From NCBI RefSeq assembly GCF_010731675.1, contig NZ_AP022584.1, positions 5,022,001 to 5,086,000 of the forward strand: a stretch of 64,000 bases of DNA. Direction: 5' to 3'. The notes under the pieces are model-generated. The model saw nothing but the letters and a program-made list of their open reading frames with translations, made no database searches and was not told the DNA's origin. The stretch is from Mycobacterium marseillense. GTDB lineage: Bacteria; Actinomycetota; Actinomycetes; Mycobacteriales; Mycobacteriaceae. Shown here piece by piece: positions 42,130-49,929 of this stretch; the first letter of the stretch is position 1, and each line of letters begins with the position of its first letter. The position numbers and the translations under genes were made by a program.

Positions 42130-42651
42130 TCAGCGCAGCACCTTGTCGAGCGTGCGCAGGTTGCGCGTCGTAGTCGACGACTTGTAGCGCGCCTTGCCCA
42201 TCGTCTTGCCGATCGTGCTGTCCAGGGTGCTGCCCTTGGGGACCTGCCAGTAGACCACGCCGTCGCCGCGGCTGATCCTCTCGCTCGGGCCGGCGTCCTT
42301 ACCGAGCGCGGCGAGCTCGTCGAGCATCGCCTGATCGGCGACGAACGTGACGTAGGACTGGTACCCCTTGGCGTCGCGCTCGAACGGATAGGCGTCGACC
42401 ACGTCGCGCACGGTGCCGAGGTCATAGGCGAGCACCCAGGCGTCGTAGCCGAACCGCTCGCGCAACGCGGCTTCGGCCTTTTTACGCACCGCCGCCACGC
42501 CGGCCGATGACTCCAGCACGACGTTGCCGCTGGCCAACACGGTTCGCACCGCGGTGAAGGCCGCATCGGTCAGCGCGGCCGCCACCTCGGCCATCTTGAG
42601 ATTGACACCCCCCACGTTGACGCCACGCAGAAACGCCGCGTACTTGGTCAT
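42130..42651 (-). CDS. DUF1697 family protein
   Basis: A 173-residue protein with the DUF1697 blocks at the start (YAAFLRGVNVGGVNLKMAEV, then VRTVLASGNVVLES). The middle has SYVTFVADQAMLDEL, and the end has YWQVPKGSTLDSTIGKTMGK. The family is widespread and without assigned function. ATG 42651 is taken because the family starts at this Met; the frame runs open to 43185 opposite the F420 gene. It converges on the GntR gene. Confidence 0.88.
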   Translation of the reverse strand: MTKYAAFLRGVNVGGVNLKMAEVAAALTDAAFTAVRTVLASGNVVLESSAGVAAVRKKAEAALRERFGYDAWVLAYDLGTVRDVVDAYPFERDAKGYQSYVTFVADQAMLDELAALGKDAGPSERISRGDGVVYWQVPKGSTLDSTIGKTMGKARYKSSTTTRNLRTLDKVLR

Positions 42652-42717
42652 GTTCCGATTCCACCAGCCCGGCCGGGGAACGGCCATCCCGGGCCGCGCG
42701 GGCGGCGCGCGACGTAG

Positions 42718-43170
<453 letters not shown>

Positions 43171-43218
43171 CCGCGCCGCCTGCACTCCCGCCGGGGAAAC
43201 CGGGACTAAGCTGCCCCT

Positions 43219-43443
43219 ATGGCCGCATCGAATGCCCGGCAGGGTTCACCGTCGTCCAAGTCTTCGGGGGCTTTTGAATCGCCCGGGTCGGACGAGGACA
43301 CCAAGCGCAGGTTCCGCGAAGCCCTCGACCGCAAGATGGCGAAATCCTCGAACGGATCCGACCACAAAGACGGCGCCGGCAAGCAGTCGCGGGCGCACGG
43401 CGCGGCGGGAAACCGCCGCGAATTCCGCCGCAAGAGCGGCTGA
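43219..43443 (+). CDS. DUF5302 family small basic protein
   Basis: A 74-residue hydrophilic protein, probably disordered. The first half is Ser/Gly-rich, and it has a helix EDTKRRFREALDRKMAK followed by a basic end (GNRREFRRKSG). This matches the actinobacterial DUF5302 pattern. No function is known; the basic character suggests nucleic acid or ribosome contact. ATG 43219 follows CCCCT with no strong ribosome site. Confidence 0.8.
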   Translation: MAASNARQGSPSSKSSGAFESPGSDEDTKRRFREALDRKMAKSSNGSDHKDGAGKQSRAHGAAGNRREFRRKSG

Positions 43444-43477
43444 TCCCCGAGAGCCGTTGGTAGACGGCCCGATTCGC

Positions 43478-44011
43478 CTAGCCGCTGGGCGGGGAGAACA
43501 GGGGTATCGAGGGGTCGTCCTGGCCCGGCTTGCCGCGCAGGCTGCCGCGGGTGCTGGGATGTTCGAAGTCCACTTGGGACGGGTCGTTCCGGTAGGCCCA
43601 GTCCGCCACGATGGTGCGTTTACCGAACTTCCAGCGGCCGTCGTGTTTGGTGTACTCGTCCAGGTACCGGCCGCCGATGATGACGTCGACGTCGTGCTCG
43701 GGACCGGCGAAGGTGTGAAACACCAGGCAGTAAATCTCGCCGCGGGCCCGCTGGCCCTCGATCACGAAATTCGTCCTGGTGATGTTGTGTTGGGAGACAC
43801 GCACATACGGCTCCGCGGCCTGCAACTGCGCGATGAACTGTTCGACGCCGCCCGTCGAGAACGAGCCGTGCGAGTCCGTCGCGTCGGGGTGATACATCTC
43901 CCGCAGGCCTTCATAATCGGCGCGGTCGACGGCCCGGCAGTAGGACGTGACGAGCGCGTGCAGTTCGTCACGGGCCAGCATCAGCTCTAATCGGGCCTCA
44001 TCCACCACCAC
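43478..44011 (-). CDS. NTF2/SnoaL-like family protein
   Basis: A 177-residue cone-barrel protein. ALVTSYCRAVDRADYEGLRE and MYHPDATDSHGSF are the family start. GRYLDEYTKHDGRWKFGKR is the typical C-terminal strand pair. Such proteins are isomerases, hydratases or ligand binders in steroid and polyketide metabolism. GTG 44011 is the longest start; Met at residue 11 is an alternative. It is divergent from the HhH-GPD gene. It is a complete homologue of the truncated fragment at 16796-16957. Confidence 0.85.
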   Translation of the reverse strand: MVVDEARLELMLARDELHALVTSYCRAVDRADYEGLREMYHPDATDSHGSFSTGGVEQFIAQLQAAEPYVRVSQHNITRTNFVIEGQRARGEIYCLVFHTFAGPEHDVDVIIGGRYLDEYTKHDGRWKFGKRTIVADWAYRNDPSQVDFEHPSTRGSLRGKPGQDDPSIPLFSPPSG

Positions 44012-44122
44012 GTCACGATAACTCGACGGTTAAGGTGCTGATCGTAGGCGCGGTTTCGGTGGTTGCTGTCGCGCGCAGCGGTCTCGGTCGTAGGGTGTTC
44101 AGCGGAAGGAAGGTCGTTGACG

Positions 44123-44695
44123 GTGAAACTGTGGCTGGCTCAAGATCCCGAGGCCGACGCGCTGCTGGACGAGAACCCCCTGGCGCTGCTCATCGGGATG
44201 GTTCTCGATCAGCAGGTGCCGTTCGAGACCGCCTTTTCGGGGCCGAAGAAGATCGCGGACCGCATGGGCGGCTTCGGCGCTCACGAAATCGCCGAGTACG
44301 ACCCGGACAAGTTCGCCGCGCTGTGCTCGGAACGGCCTGCGATACACCGTTTTCCGGGGTCGATGGCCAAACGCATCCAGACGCTGGCCCAGATCATCGT
44401 GGACCGCTACGACGGTGACGCCGCGGGCTTGTGGACCGCGGGTGACCCCGACGGCGCGGAGTTGCTGCGGCGCATCAAGGGCCTGCCCGGTTTCGGCGAC
44501 GTCAAGGCGCAGATCTTTCTGGCGCTGCTGGGCAAGCAATACGGCGTGACGCCGAAAGGCTGGCGAGCGGCGGCCGGGCAGTTCGGCAAGTCGGGCACGC
44601 ACATCTCCGTCGCCGATATCGTCGACGCCCAGTCGATGGGCGCGGTGCGTGCCTATAAGAAGCAGATGAAGGCGGCAGCCAAAGCGGCGAAGTAG
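44123..44695 (+). CDS. HhH-GPD family base-excision DNA repair protein (Rv1156-like)
   Basis: A 190-residue member of the endonuclease III/HhH-GPD superfamily. PLALLIGMVLDQQVPFETA begins the helical domain. The helix-hairpin-helix is LLRRIKGLPGFGDVKAQIFL. The catalytic Lys and the Fe-S loop of Nth are not evident, so it may be a divergent glycosylase. Rv1156 is recalled at this position. GTG 44123 has AGGAAGG about 10 nt upstream; TTG 44117 is an alternative. Confidence 0.85.
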   Translation: MKLWLAQDPEADALLDENPLALLIGMVLDQQVPFETAFSGPKKIADRMGGFGAHEIAEYDPDKFAALCSERPAIHRFPGSMAKRIQTLAQIIVDRYDGDAAGLWTAGDPDGAELLRRIKGLPGFGDVKAQIFLALLGKQYGVTPKGWRAAAGQFGKSGTHISVADIVDAQSMGAVRAYKKQMKAAAKAAK

Positions 44696-44723
44696 TCGGT
44701 GTACAGAAGGGAAGGGCAGCAAC

Positions 44724-44870
44724 GTGAAGACACACATCACGTGTCCGTGCGGCGAGGCCATTGTCGGTAAGGACGAGGACGAACTGGTCGAACTGACCCA
44801 GGCTCATCTCGCCAGCGATCACCCCGGCCTCGAGTACGACCGCGACGCGATCCTGTTCATGGCGTACTAA
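44724..44870 (+). CDS. DUF1059-type small protein, 48 residues
   Basis: A 48-residue protein: MKTHITCPCGEAIVGKDEDE, then a helix (ELTQAHLASDHPG) and DRDAILFMAY. The CPCG near the start and a later His-x-Ser-Asp-His match DUF1059-like zinc-binding miniproteins. GTG 44724 has AAGGGAAGGG upstream. It lies 28 nt after the HhH-GPD gene, probably co-transcribed, and its stop abuts a terminator. Confidence 0.8.
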   Translation: MKTHITCPCGEAIVGKDEDELVELTQAHLASDHPGLEYDRDAILFMAY

Positions 44871-44911
44871 GCGAACGCGCGTGACCCCGGTGCGGGGACA
44901 CGCGCGTTCGC
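44871..44911. terminator. Bidirectional hairpin between convergent genes
   Basis: A 13-bp perfect stem (44871-44883 with 44899-44911) begins directly after the DUF1059 stop, with an inner CCCC/GGGG pairing in the loop. It lies 30 nt from the end of the Ala/Pro-rich exported protein gene on the opposite strand. It serves both. Confidence 0.7.
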
Positions 44912-44941
44912 TGGTGGCGAGACGGTGACGACGCCGGTCTG

Positions 44942-45994
44942 TTACGGCACCACCGTCGAGCCGATCGTGGGCATGAACTGGCATTGCTTTTCCTTGGTCG
45001 TGACCTGCCCGAAGATCGTCGACATGATGCTGCCCGAGCCCGTGTCGGCGATCGCGCTCAACGTCGTCGGCCCGTCCGGGTTGATGTCCGAGCGCGGCTT
45101 GAGGGCGACGGTGCCGGACTTGCCGGTGGTCAGGTTCACCCAGGTGACGTTCAACGGCAGCTTCTGCACCTCGGCGGGCCCGGGCGTGCCGACCGCGGTG
45201 AACACATAGGCGGTCTGGCCGGGCCCCGGCCCGGGCAGCGGAATCGTGGCCGGCCCCGCGACCGACAGCGCGGTGGCGATAGCGCTGCTGCCATCCGCCA
45301 GGCAGTTGGTGCCGATGGAGGGATACATGAAGTCCTGGGTGGGTGGCGCGTCAGCGCCGAACCCCGGGGCCGCCGCCGTCGGGGCGGCGTCCGGCGCGGG
45401 TGCGGGCGCCGGAGCGGCCTCCGGTGCCGGTGGCGCCGGAATCGGTGCCGCGACGGGCACATTCGCGGGTTGGGCGGCGGGCTGGGCGGGTGCCGGCGCC
45501 GGAGCGGCGGCGGGCGCGGGTCCGGCCGCGTGCGCCGGGTCGACGCTCGCCGGCAGGTGCGCCTCGGGTGTGGCTTCGGGTGCGGGACCCGCCGCGTGCG
45601 CCGGGTCGATGCCGGTCGGCAGGTGCGACTGCAGACCGGGTTCCACGCCGGCCGCGGGAACGTGTTGCACCGGCGCGGCGGGCTCTTGGACGAACTGATT
45701 GACCGCCGCCGCCACGTTCTTGGACTCGCTGGGTGCGGTCGGGCTGTGGGCGAAGGCTTGCGCGGCGGCCATGAGCAGCTGTGTCGCCTGCTGCGGGTCG
45801 CCCGCCGCTTGCTGGATGAGCGGGCTGAGCTGCGACAGGGCAGGCAGACCCGGCAGCTGCCCAGCCGCGCTGGATTGTGGTGTCGGCTGCGGCGCCGCCG
45901 GGTCGGCTGCCGCGCCCGGGCAAAGCCCGAGCGCGGCAACCGATGCCGTGACGACAGCGGCCAAACCTTTGGACAGATTCCAAGTGGTTGCCAC
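44942..45994 (-). CDS. Ala/Pro-rich exported protein (Rv1157c-like)
   Basis: A 350-residue secreted or wall protein. The signal peptide (MATTWNLSKGLAAVVTASVA, then ALGLCPGAAADP) is cleaved near residue 31. The middle is Ala/Pro-rich with two near-copies of a 20-residue unit (HLPxxxDPAHAAGPAP, about residues 118-155). The C-terminal 140 residues are more globular with two or three Cys (IGTNCLADGSS, KEKQCQFMP). No enzymatic motif is seen. Rv1157c holds this position in M. tuberculosis (recalled). The following exported gene upstream is in the same direction. Confidence 0.82.
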   Translation of the reverse strand: MATTWNLSKGLAAVVTASVAALGLCPGAAADPAAPQPTPQSSAAGQLPGLPALSQLSPLIQQAAGDPQQATQLLMAAAQAFAHSPTAPSESKNVAAAVNQFVQEPAAPVQHVPAAGVEPGLQSHLPTGIDPAHAAGPAPEATPEAHLPASVDPAHAAGPAPAAAPAPAPAQPAAQPANVPVAAPIPAPPAPEAAPAPAPAPDAAPTAAAPGFGADAPPTQDFMYPSIGTNCLADGSSAIATALSVAGPATIPLPGPGPGQTAYVFTAVGTPGPAEVQKLPLNVTWVNLTTGKSGTVALKPRSDINPDGPTTLSAIADTGSGSIMSTIFGQVTTKEKQCQFMPTIGSTVVP

Positions 45995-46041
45995 GGTGTC
46001 CTCCGGTTCTCAGTGGTGGGTTAGGGCGATGACGACGCTGC

Positions 46042-46806
46042 TCAAGGCAGGGCGGCAAGCAGCGGCGCTGCCGGACCGGCCGGGCTGGCAGCCGGCGCGG
46101 GTGCGGCCGGAGCCGCGGGTGCGGCTGGAGCCGCCGGGGTCTGGCCCGAAGCCAGCGCCGGCAGATCCTGCGGCAGCCGCACCTGCGAGGGCACGCTGAC
46201 CGGAAGGCCCGCCGGCATCGCCGGCATGTTGACCTGCGCCTGCGGGATTTGCGGTGCGGGCGGCGTGGCCGGCGCGCTCGGCGCCGACAGCCCCGGGATC
46301 GCGGGCAGGCCCGGGATCGACGAGGAGGCCGGGGCGGCCGGGCTCGCGGCCGCCGGCTGTGCGCCGGTTAGGCCCTGGATCATCCCGGGAATACCGCTCG
46401 CCGCGGAGGGCGACGCCGGCGTGGCGGGCGTCGCCGACTGCGCCAGCCCCGGAATGGACGGGAGCGCCGCCGGAGATGACGCGGGAGCGGCGGGTGCCGC
46501 CGGCGTCAGGCCGGGAATCGACGGGATGCCCGCCGTGGCCGCCGACGCCGGGGAGGCGGCCGCCGGAACACCGGGGAAGCTGATGCCCGGCGTGGCGGGC
46601 GCCGCGGGCGGCGTGGCGCCGAGCGCGGTCGCGAGGTTCTGCAGGATTTGAGGTGCGTTGGCCGCCGAGCTGATCAGCTGCTGCGGAATGTTCGGCACGG
46701 CCGGAGCCGGCACGGGGTCGGCGTGGGCGATACCGCCCGTCAACAGTGCTGCGGACGAACCGACCACGACGGCGGCTGCACGCATGTAAGTCCAGATGGT
46801 TGGCAT
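46042..46806 (-). CDS. Ala/Pro-rich exported protein with IPGL repeats (Rv1158c-like)
   Basis: A 254-residue secreted protein of low complexity. The signal peptide starts MPTIWTYMRAAAVVVGSSAA and ends at HADPVPAP. The mature chain is Ala/Pro-rich with repeated IPGL/IPGM units (SIPGLTP, SIPGLAQ, GIPGMIQ, SIPGLPAIPGLS) and no Cys. AGGGAGAG lies 3-4 nt before ATG 46806. It is followed 47 nt downstream by the other Ala/Pro-rich gene, so the pair is likely an operon of wall-associated proteins. Function unknown. Confidence 0.8.
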   Translation of the reverse strand: MPTIWTYMRAAAVVVGSSAALLTGGIAHADPVPAPAVPNIPQQLISSAANAPQILQNLATALGATPPAAPATPGISFPGVPAAASPASAATAGIPSIPGLTPAAPAAPASSPAALPSIPGLAQSATPATPASPSAASGIPGMIQGLTGAQPAAASPAAPASSSIPGLPAIPGLSAPSAPATPPAPQIPQAQVNMPAMPAGLPVSVPSQVRLPQDLPALASGQTPAAPAAPAAPAAPAPAASPAGPAAPLLAALP

Positions 46807-47054
46807 GACTCTCCCTGATTGATCGATTACAGGTCCCGGCGCCGAAGTTACTTTGATGCAGATGGGACTCAAGTGACACGTGTGGCATTTATTTATTCGT
46901 TACGGATACGAGTGAGAGCGGTGACCGAACGCGCGAAATACCGTTCCCTGAATAGAGGTCGGGGACCGACGGGGCCGCGCCCCATGCTCCGATCGCTAAA
47001 GTCGGGCGGATAGACACCATCTCGGCCGCCCCGGCGGCGCCCCTCACCCAGCGG

Positions 47055-48260
47055 TTGGCGAATCGCCTCGTCGCGGCCGCGCCGATCCTGCTCATCGTCA
47101 GCGTCGCGGCGCGGCTGGCCTGGACATACCTGGCTCCCAACGGCGCGAACTTCGTCGACCTGCACGTCTACCTCGGCGGAGCCGCCGCGCTCGATCATCC
47201 CGGCACGCTGTACAGCTACGTCTACGCCGACCAGACTCCGGATTTCCCGCTGCCGTTCACCTACCCGCCCTTCGCGGCCGTCGTCTTCTACCCGCTGCAC
47301 CTGCTGCCGTTCGGGCTCGTCGCGTTTCTGTGGCAGCTCGCGACCATCGCCGCGCTGTACGGCGCGCTCCGGATCAGCCAGCGCCTGACGGGCGTGGCGG
47401 CCGGCCCGCGCGCCCGCCGACTCGCGATGGCGTGGACGGCGATCACCATCTGGATCGAGCCGCTGCGCAGCACATTCGACTACGGCCAGGTCAATGTGCT
47501 GCTCATGACCGCGGTGCTGTGGGCGGTCTACACCACGCGGTGGTGGCTGTCGGGGCTACTGGTCGGCGCGGCCGCCGGAATCAAGTTGACCCCCGCCATC
47601 TCCGGGGTCTACCTGGCCGGGGCCCGGCGGTGGGCCGCGGCGGTGTTCTCGGCGGTCGTTTTCGTTGCCACCATTGGGATTTCGGCCGTGGTCGTCGGCG
47701 ATCAGGCCCGCTACTACTTCACCGACCTGCTCGGCGACGCCCACCGGGTGGGTCCCATCGCCACGTCGTTCAATCAGTCCTGGCGCGGCGCCATCTCGCG
47801 GATCCTGGGCCACGACGTCGGTTTCGGGCCGCCGCTGGTCCTCGCCCTCGTCGTCACCGCGGTGCTGGCCGTCCTGGCCTGGCGCGCGCTGGACGCCTCC
47901 GATCAGCTGGGCAGGCTGATCGTGGTCGAGTTGTTCGGGCTGCTGCTGTCGCCGATTTCCTGGACCCACCACTGGGTGTGGCTGGTGCCGCTGATGATCT
48001 GGGCGATCCACGGCACCGGGCGCACGCTGCGCGGCGCGCGGATCGCCGGCTGGGGGTGGTTGGCGCTCACCGTGATCGGCGTGCCGTGGTTGCTGAGCTT
48101 CGCTCAGCCGACCATCTGGGAGATCAGCCGCCCGTGGTATCTGGCCTGGGCCGGGCTGATCTACACCGTGGCGGCGGTGGCGACGCTGATCTGGATCGCG
48201 GTCACCGGCAGCCGCGCCAGCGGCGCCAGGCCCGGCGAACGGGCCGAGCCCTCCCGCTAG
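47055..48260 (+). CDS. pimE: PIM alpha-1,2-mannosyltransferase PimE
   Basis: A polytopic GT-C/GT87 mannosyltransferase that adds the fifth mannose to phosphatidylinositol mannosides using polyprenyl-phosphate mannose on the outer face of the membrane. About ten helices are visible, with [10 protein letters not shown] (acidic catalytic site in the first loop), [14 protein letters not shown] and [15 protein letters not shown]. The start at TTG 47055 gives 401 residues but has no ribosome site. The frame stays open to 46956 without ATG/GTG/TTG, so the true N-terminus may be a little longer. Its TAG overlaps the TAG of phhB. Synteny fits Rv1159. Confidence 0.9.
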   Translation: MANRLVAAAPILLIVSVAARLAWTYLAPNGANFVDLHVYLGGAAALDHPGTLYSYVYADQTPDFPLPFTYPPFAAVVFYPLHLLPFGLVAFLWQLATIAALYGALRISQRLTGVAAGPRARRLAMAWTAITIWIEPLRSTFDYGQVNVLLMTAVLWAVYTTRWWLSGLLVGAAAGIKLTPAISGVYLAGARRWAAAVFSAVVFVATIGISAVVVGDQARYYFTDLLGDAHRVGPIATSFNQSWRGAISRILGHDVGFGPPLVLALVVTAVLAVLAWRALDASDQLGRLIVVELFGLLLSPISWTHHWVWLVPLMIWAIHGTGRTLRGARIAGWGWLALTVIGVPWLLSFAQPTIWEISRPWYLAWAGLIYTVAAVATLIWIAVTGSRASGARPGERAEPSR

Positions 48261-48541
48261 TTGTCGACGATCCCGTTGATGTCGCGGGCCATATCGACGT
48301 CGTTTTGGGTGATGCCGCCCTCGGAGTGGGTGACGAGAGCGAAAGTCACTGTCCGCCACCGAATATCGATGTCCGGGTGGTGATCCTTGCTTTCCGCGTG
48401 CTCGGCCACGCGGCGCACCGCGTCGATGCCGGCCAGGAAGCTTCCGAATTTGATCGAGCGGCGCAGGGCGCCGTCGGCACGTTCCCATCCGTCCAGATCG
48501 GGCAGTGCGGCGTCTACCTGTTCATCCGTTAACACAGCCAT
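48257..48541 (-). CDS. phhB: Pterin-4a-carbinolamine dehydratase
   Basis: A 94-residue PCD/DCoH protein that dehydrates 4a-hydroxytetrahydropterin. [19 protein letters not shown] and the active-site [15 protein letters not shown] motif (His-His-Pro) are unambiguous. [16 protein letters not shown] closes the fold. ATG 48541 gives a normal length. The gene is convergent with pimE, and the two stops share the palindrome CTAG (48257-48260). Position corresponds to Rv1159A. Confidence 0.95.
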   Translation of the reverse strand: MAVLTDEQVDAALPDLDGWERADGALRRSIKFGSFLAGIDAVRRVAEHAESKDHHPDIDIRWRTVTFALVTHSEGGITQNDVDMARDINGIVDN

Positions 48542-48684
48542 AACTCGTAACCATTCTTCTCTAAAAGCCTTGCTAGATGCCAGTTTACGATAGCGAAGCA
48601 CGGGCAGCGTCCATGACGTCGCTCGTGAACGCCTTACTCGGAGTCAATCCCCGGATGCTCTAGGCAGCGGGCCTGGGTAAGGAC

Positions 48685-48900
48685 CTAGGCTCCCCGCCAC
48701 TGGTCGGGCTTCTTTTTGTCGCTGAGATGGCGGACGCGGGCAACGAGGGGTGAATGCCCCTGCTGTTTCGCCCAGTCCACAGCCTCCTGCTGGGTTTGGC
48801 TCTGGTGGAGCTCGCTGTCGGCGTGATCTTCAACGACGTAGTGCGTGATGGGGTCTCCGTCGCGGCCTTTGGGTCGCGGTTCGATGAAAACGTTGGCCAT
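48685..48900 (-). CDS. DUF2188 family protein
   Basis: A 71-residue protein with an antiparallel start (VFIEPRPKGRDGDPITHYVV) and a helix TQQEAVDWAKQQGHSPLVARV, the DUF2188 pattern found across bacteria. It ends in a basic stretch (RHLSDKKKPDQWRGA). GAGGAGAAG lies about 5 nt before ATG 48900. No function is known. It stands alone between phhB and mutT2. Confidence 0.85.
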   Translation of the reverse strand: MANVFIEPRPKGRDGDPITHYVVEDHADSELHQSQTQQEAVDWAKQQGHSPLVARVRHLSDKKKPDQWRGA

Positions 48901-49082
48901 GGGTGCTTCTCCTCACTGAGTGACGGTCAGCCGACCTATGCATACCCAGACAGCGCCGGCCTTCACAGCGCGCTACGGATCAGCGGCCACATCGGTGTCC
49001 CACGTGCCGCATTTCCCCGGTGGGGCGCAGCCGTGGCCGCGTGATGACGCGGCCATGCTCCGACGGTATACCGTCACAGGCC

Positions 49083-49475
49083 ATGCCGACCCAGATCGTC
49101 GTCGCCGGCGCCCTCATCTGCGACGCGCGCGTCCTGGTGGCACAGCGCGTCCACCCGCCGGAGCTCGCCGGTCGCTGGGAGCTGCCCGGCGGCAAGGTCG
49201 CACCCGGCGAGACCGAGCGCGACGCGCTGGCCCGCGAGCTGGCCGAGGAGTTGGGTTTGGTGACGGGCGACGTCGCGGTGGGCGACCGGCTCGGCGCGGA
49301 CATCCCGGTGGACGGCGGCATCACGCTGCGCGCGTACCGGGTGCATTTGCTCAGCGGCCGTCCGGACGCGCGTGAGCACCGCGCCTTGCGCTGGATCACG
49401 GCGGCTGAGCTGCACGATCTCGACTGGGTCCCGGCCGATCGGGGCTGGTTGCCGGATCTGGCCGGCGTCCTGTGA
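49083..49475 (+). CDS. mutT2: Nudix hydrolase MutT2 (8-oxo-dGTP / CTP pyrophosphatase)
   Basis: A 130-residue Nudix protein that sanitises the nucleotide pool. The Nudix box occupies residues 37-59 (GGKVAPGETERDALA then RELAEELGL) with the complete GX5EX7REUXEEXGU pattern. VVAGALICDARVLVAQR and the Trp-Glu-Leu-Pro before the box match MutT2, which in M. tuberculosis (Rv1160) lies just upstream of narG as here. ATG 49083 is used; the frame opens from 49020. Its downstream gap carries the narG promoter. Confidence 0.92.
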   Translation: MPTQIVVAGALICDARVLVAQRVHPPELAGRWELPGGKVAPGETERDALARELAEELGLVTGDVAVGDRLGADIPVDGGITLRAYRVHLLSGRPDAREHRALRWITAAELHDLDWVPADRGWLPDLAGVL

Positions 49476-49929
49476 ACACCCTTGTAACAAGTCCACAGAC
49501 TTCCCGCAGCTGATGTACAGGCACGTTGCAGGTCGCCACAGTGAACTGAATGCAACAAAATGACTTGTAGTAACGCCATACGAATCTGCCCTGGATGTGC
49601 GTGCCGATAGCTAGCCAGATGGTTGTCCAGACCTTGCCGTCCCGGCTCGGTGCCCGACCGGGACGCTTCGGCATGCGCGAAAACCGATGCTCATGACCCT
49701 GTTTTTCCTGGATCGGCCGCGCGCGGCGAAGGTGATTGCCCCGTGCACATCGACCTATGCTGGTGCAGTATCGCCGCCCAGCCCGCGGGCCCGAAATGCC
49801 AATGTTTGAGCCGATCCGAGCTGGTGCGGACGAGCGGATCACGGGGCCGATCGCCGACCACAACTCAACTGGGACCACACGCAGGGCCGGGCGACGAGGC
49901 GCGACGCTACCGATGAGGAGGAGTACTTC
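49476..49929 (+). promoter_or_regulatory. 454-nt intergenic region with the narGHJI promoter
   Basis: No gene is visible here. The first 130 nt are less GC-rich than the surroundings and hold the palindrome CTTGTAACAAG at 49481-49491. A related ACTTGTAGTAAC lies near 49561. A long leader precedes a strong ribosome site, GAGGAGGAG (49915-49923). I found no convincing DosR box. The promoter itself cannot be placed by eye. Confidence 0.5.

Noticed and set aside
49640..49720. Possible DosR box before narG (GGGACGCTTCGGC)
   Set aside because: It lacks the symmetrical GGGACTNNAGTCCC core, so it is not a credible DosR site.
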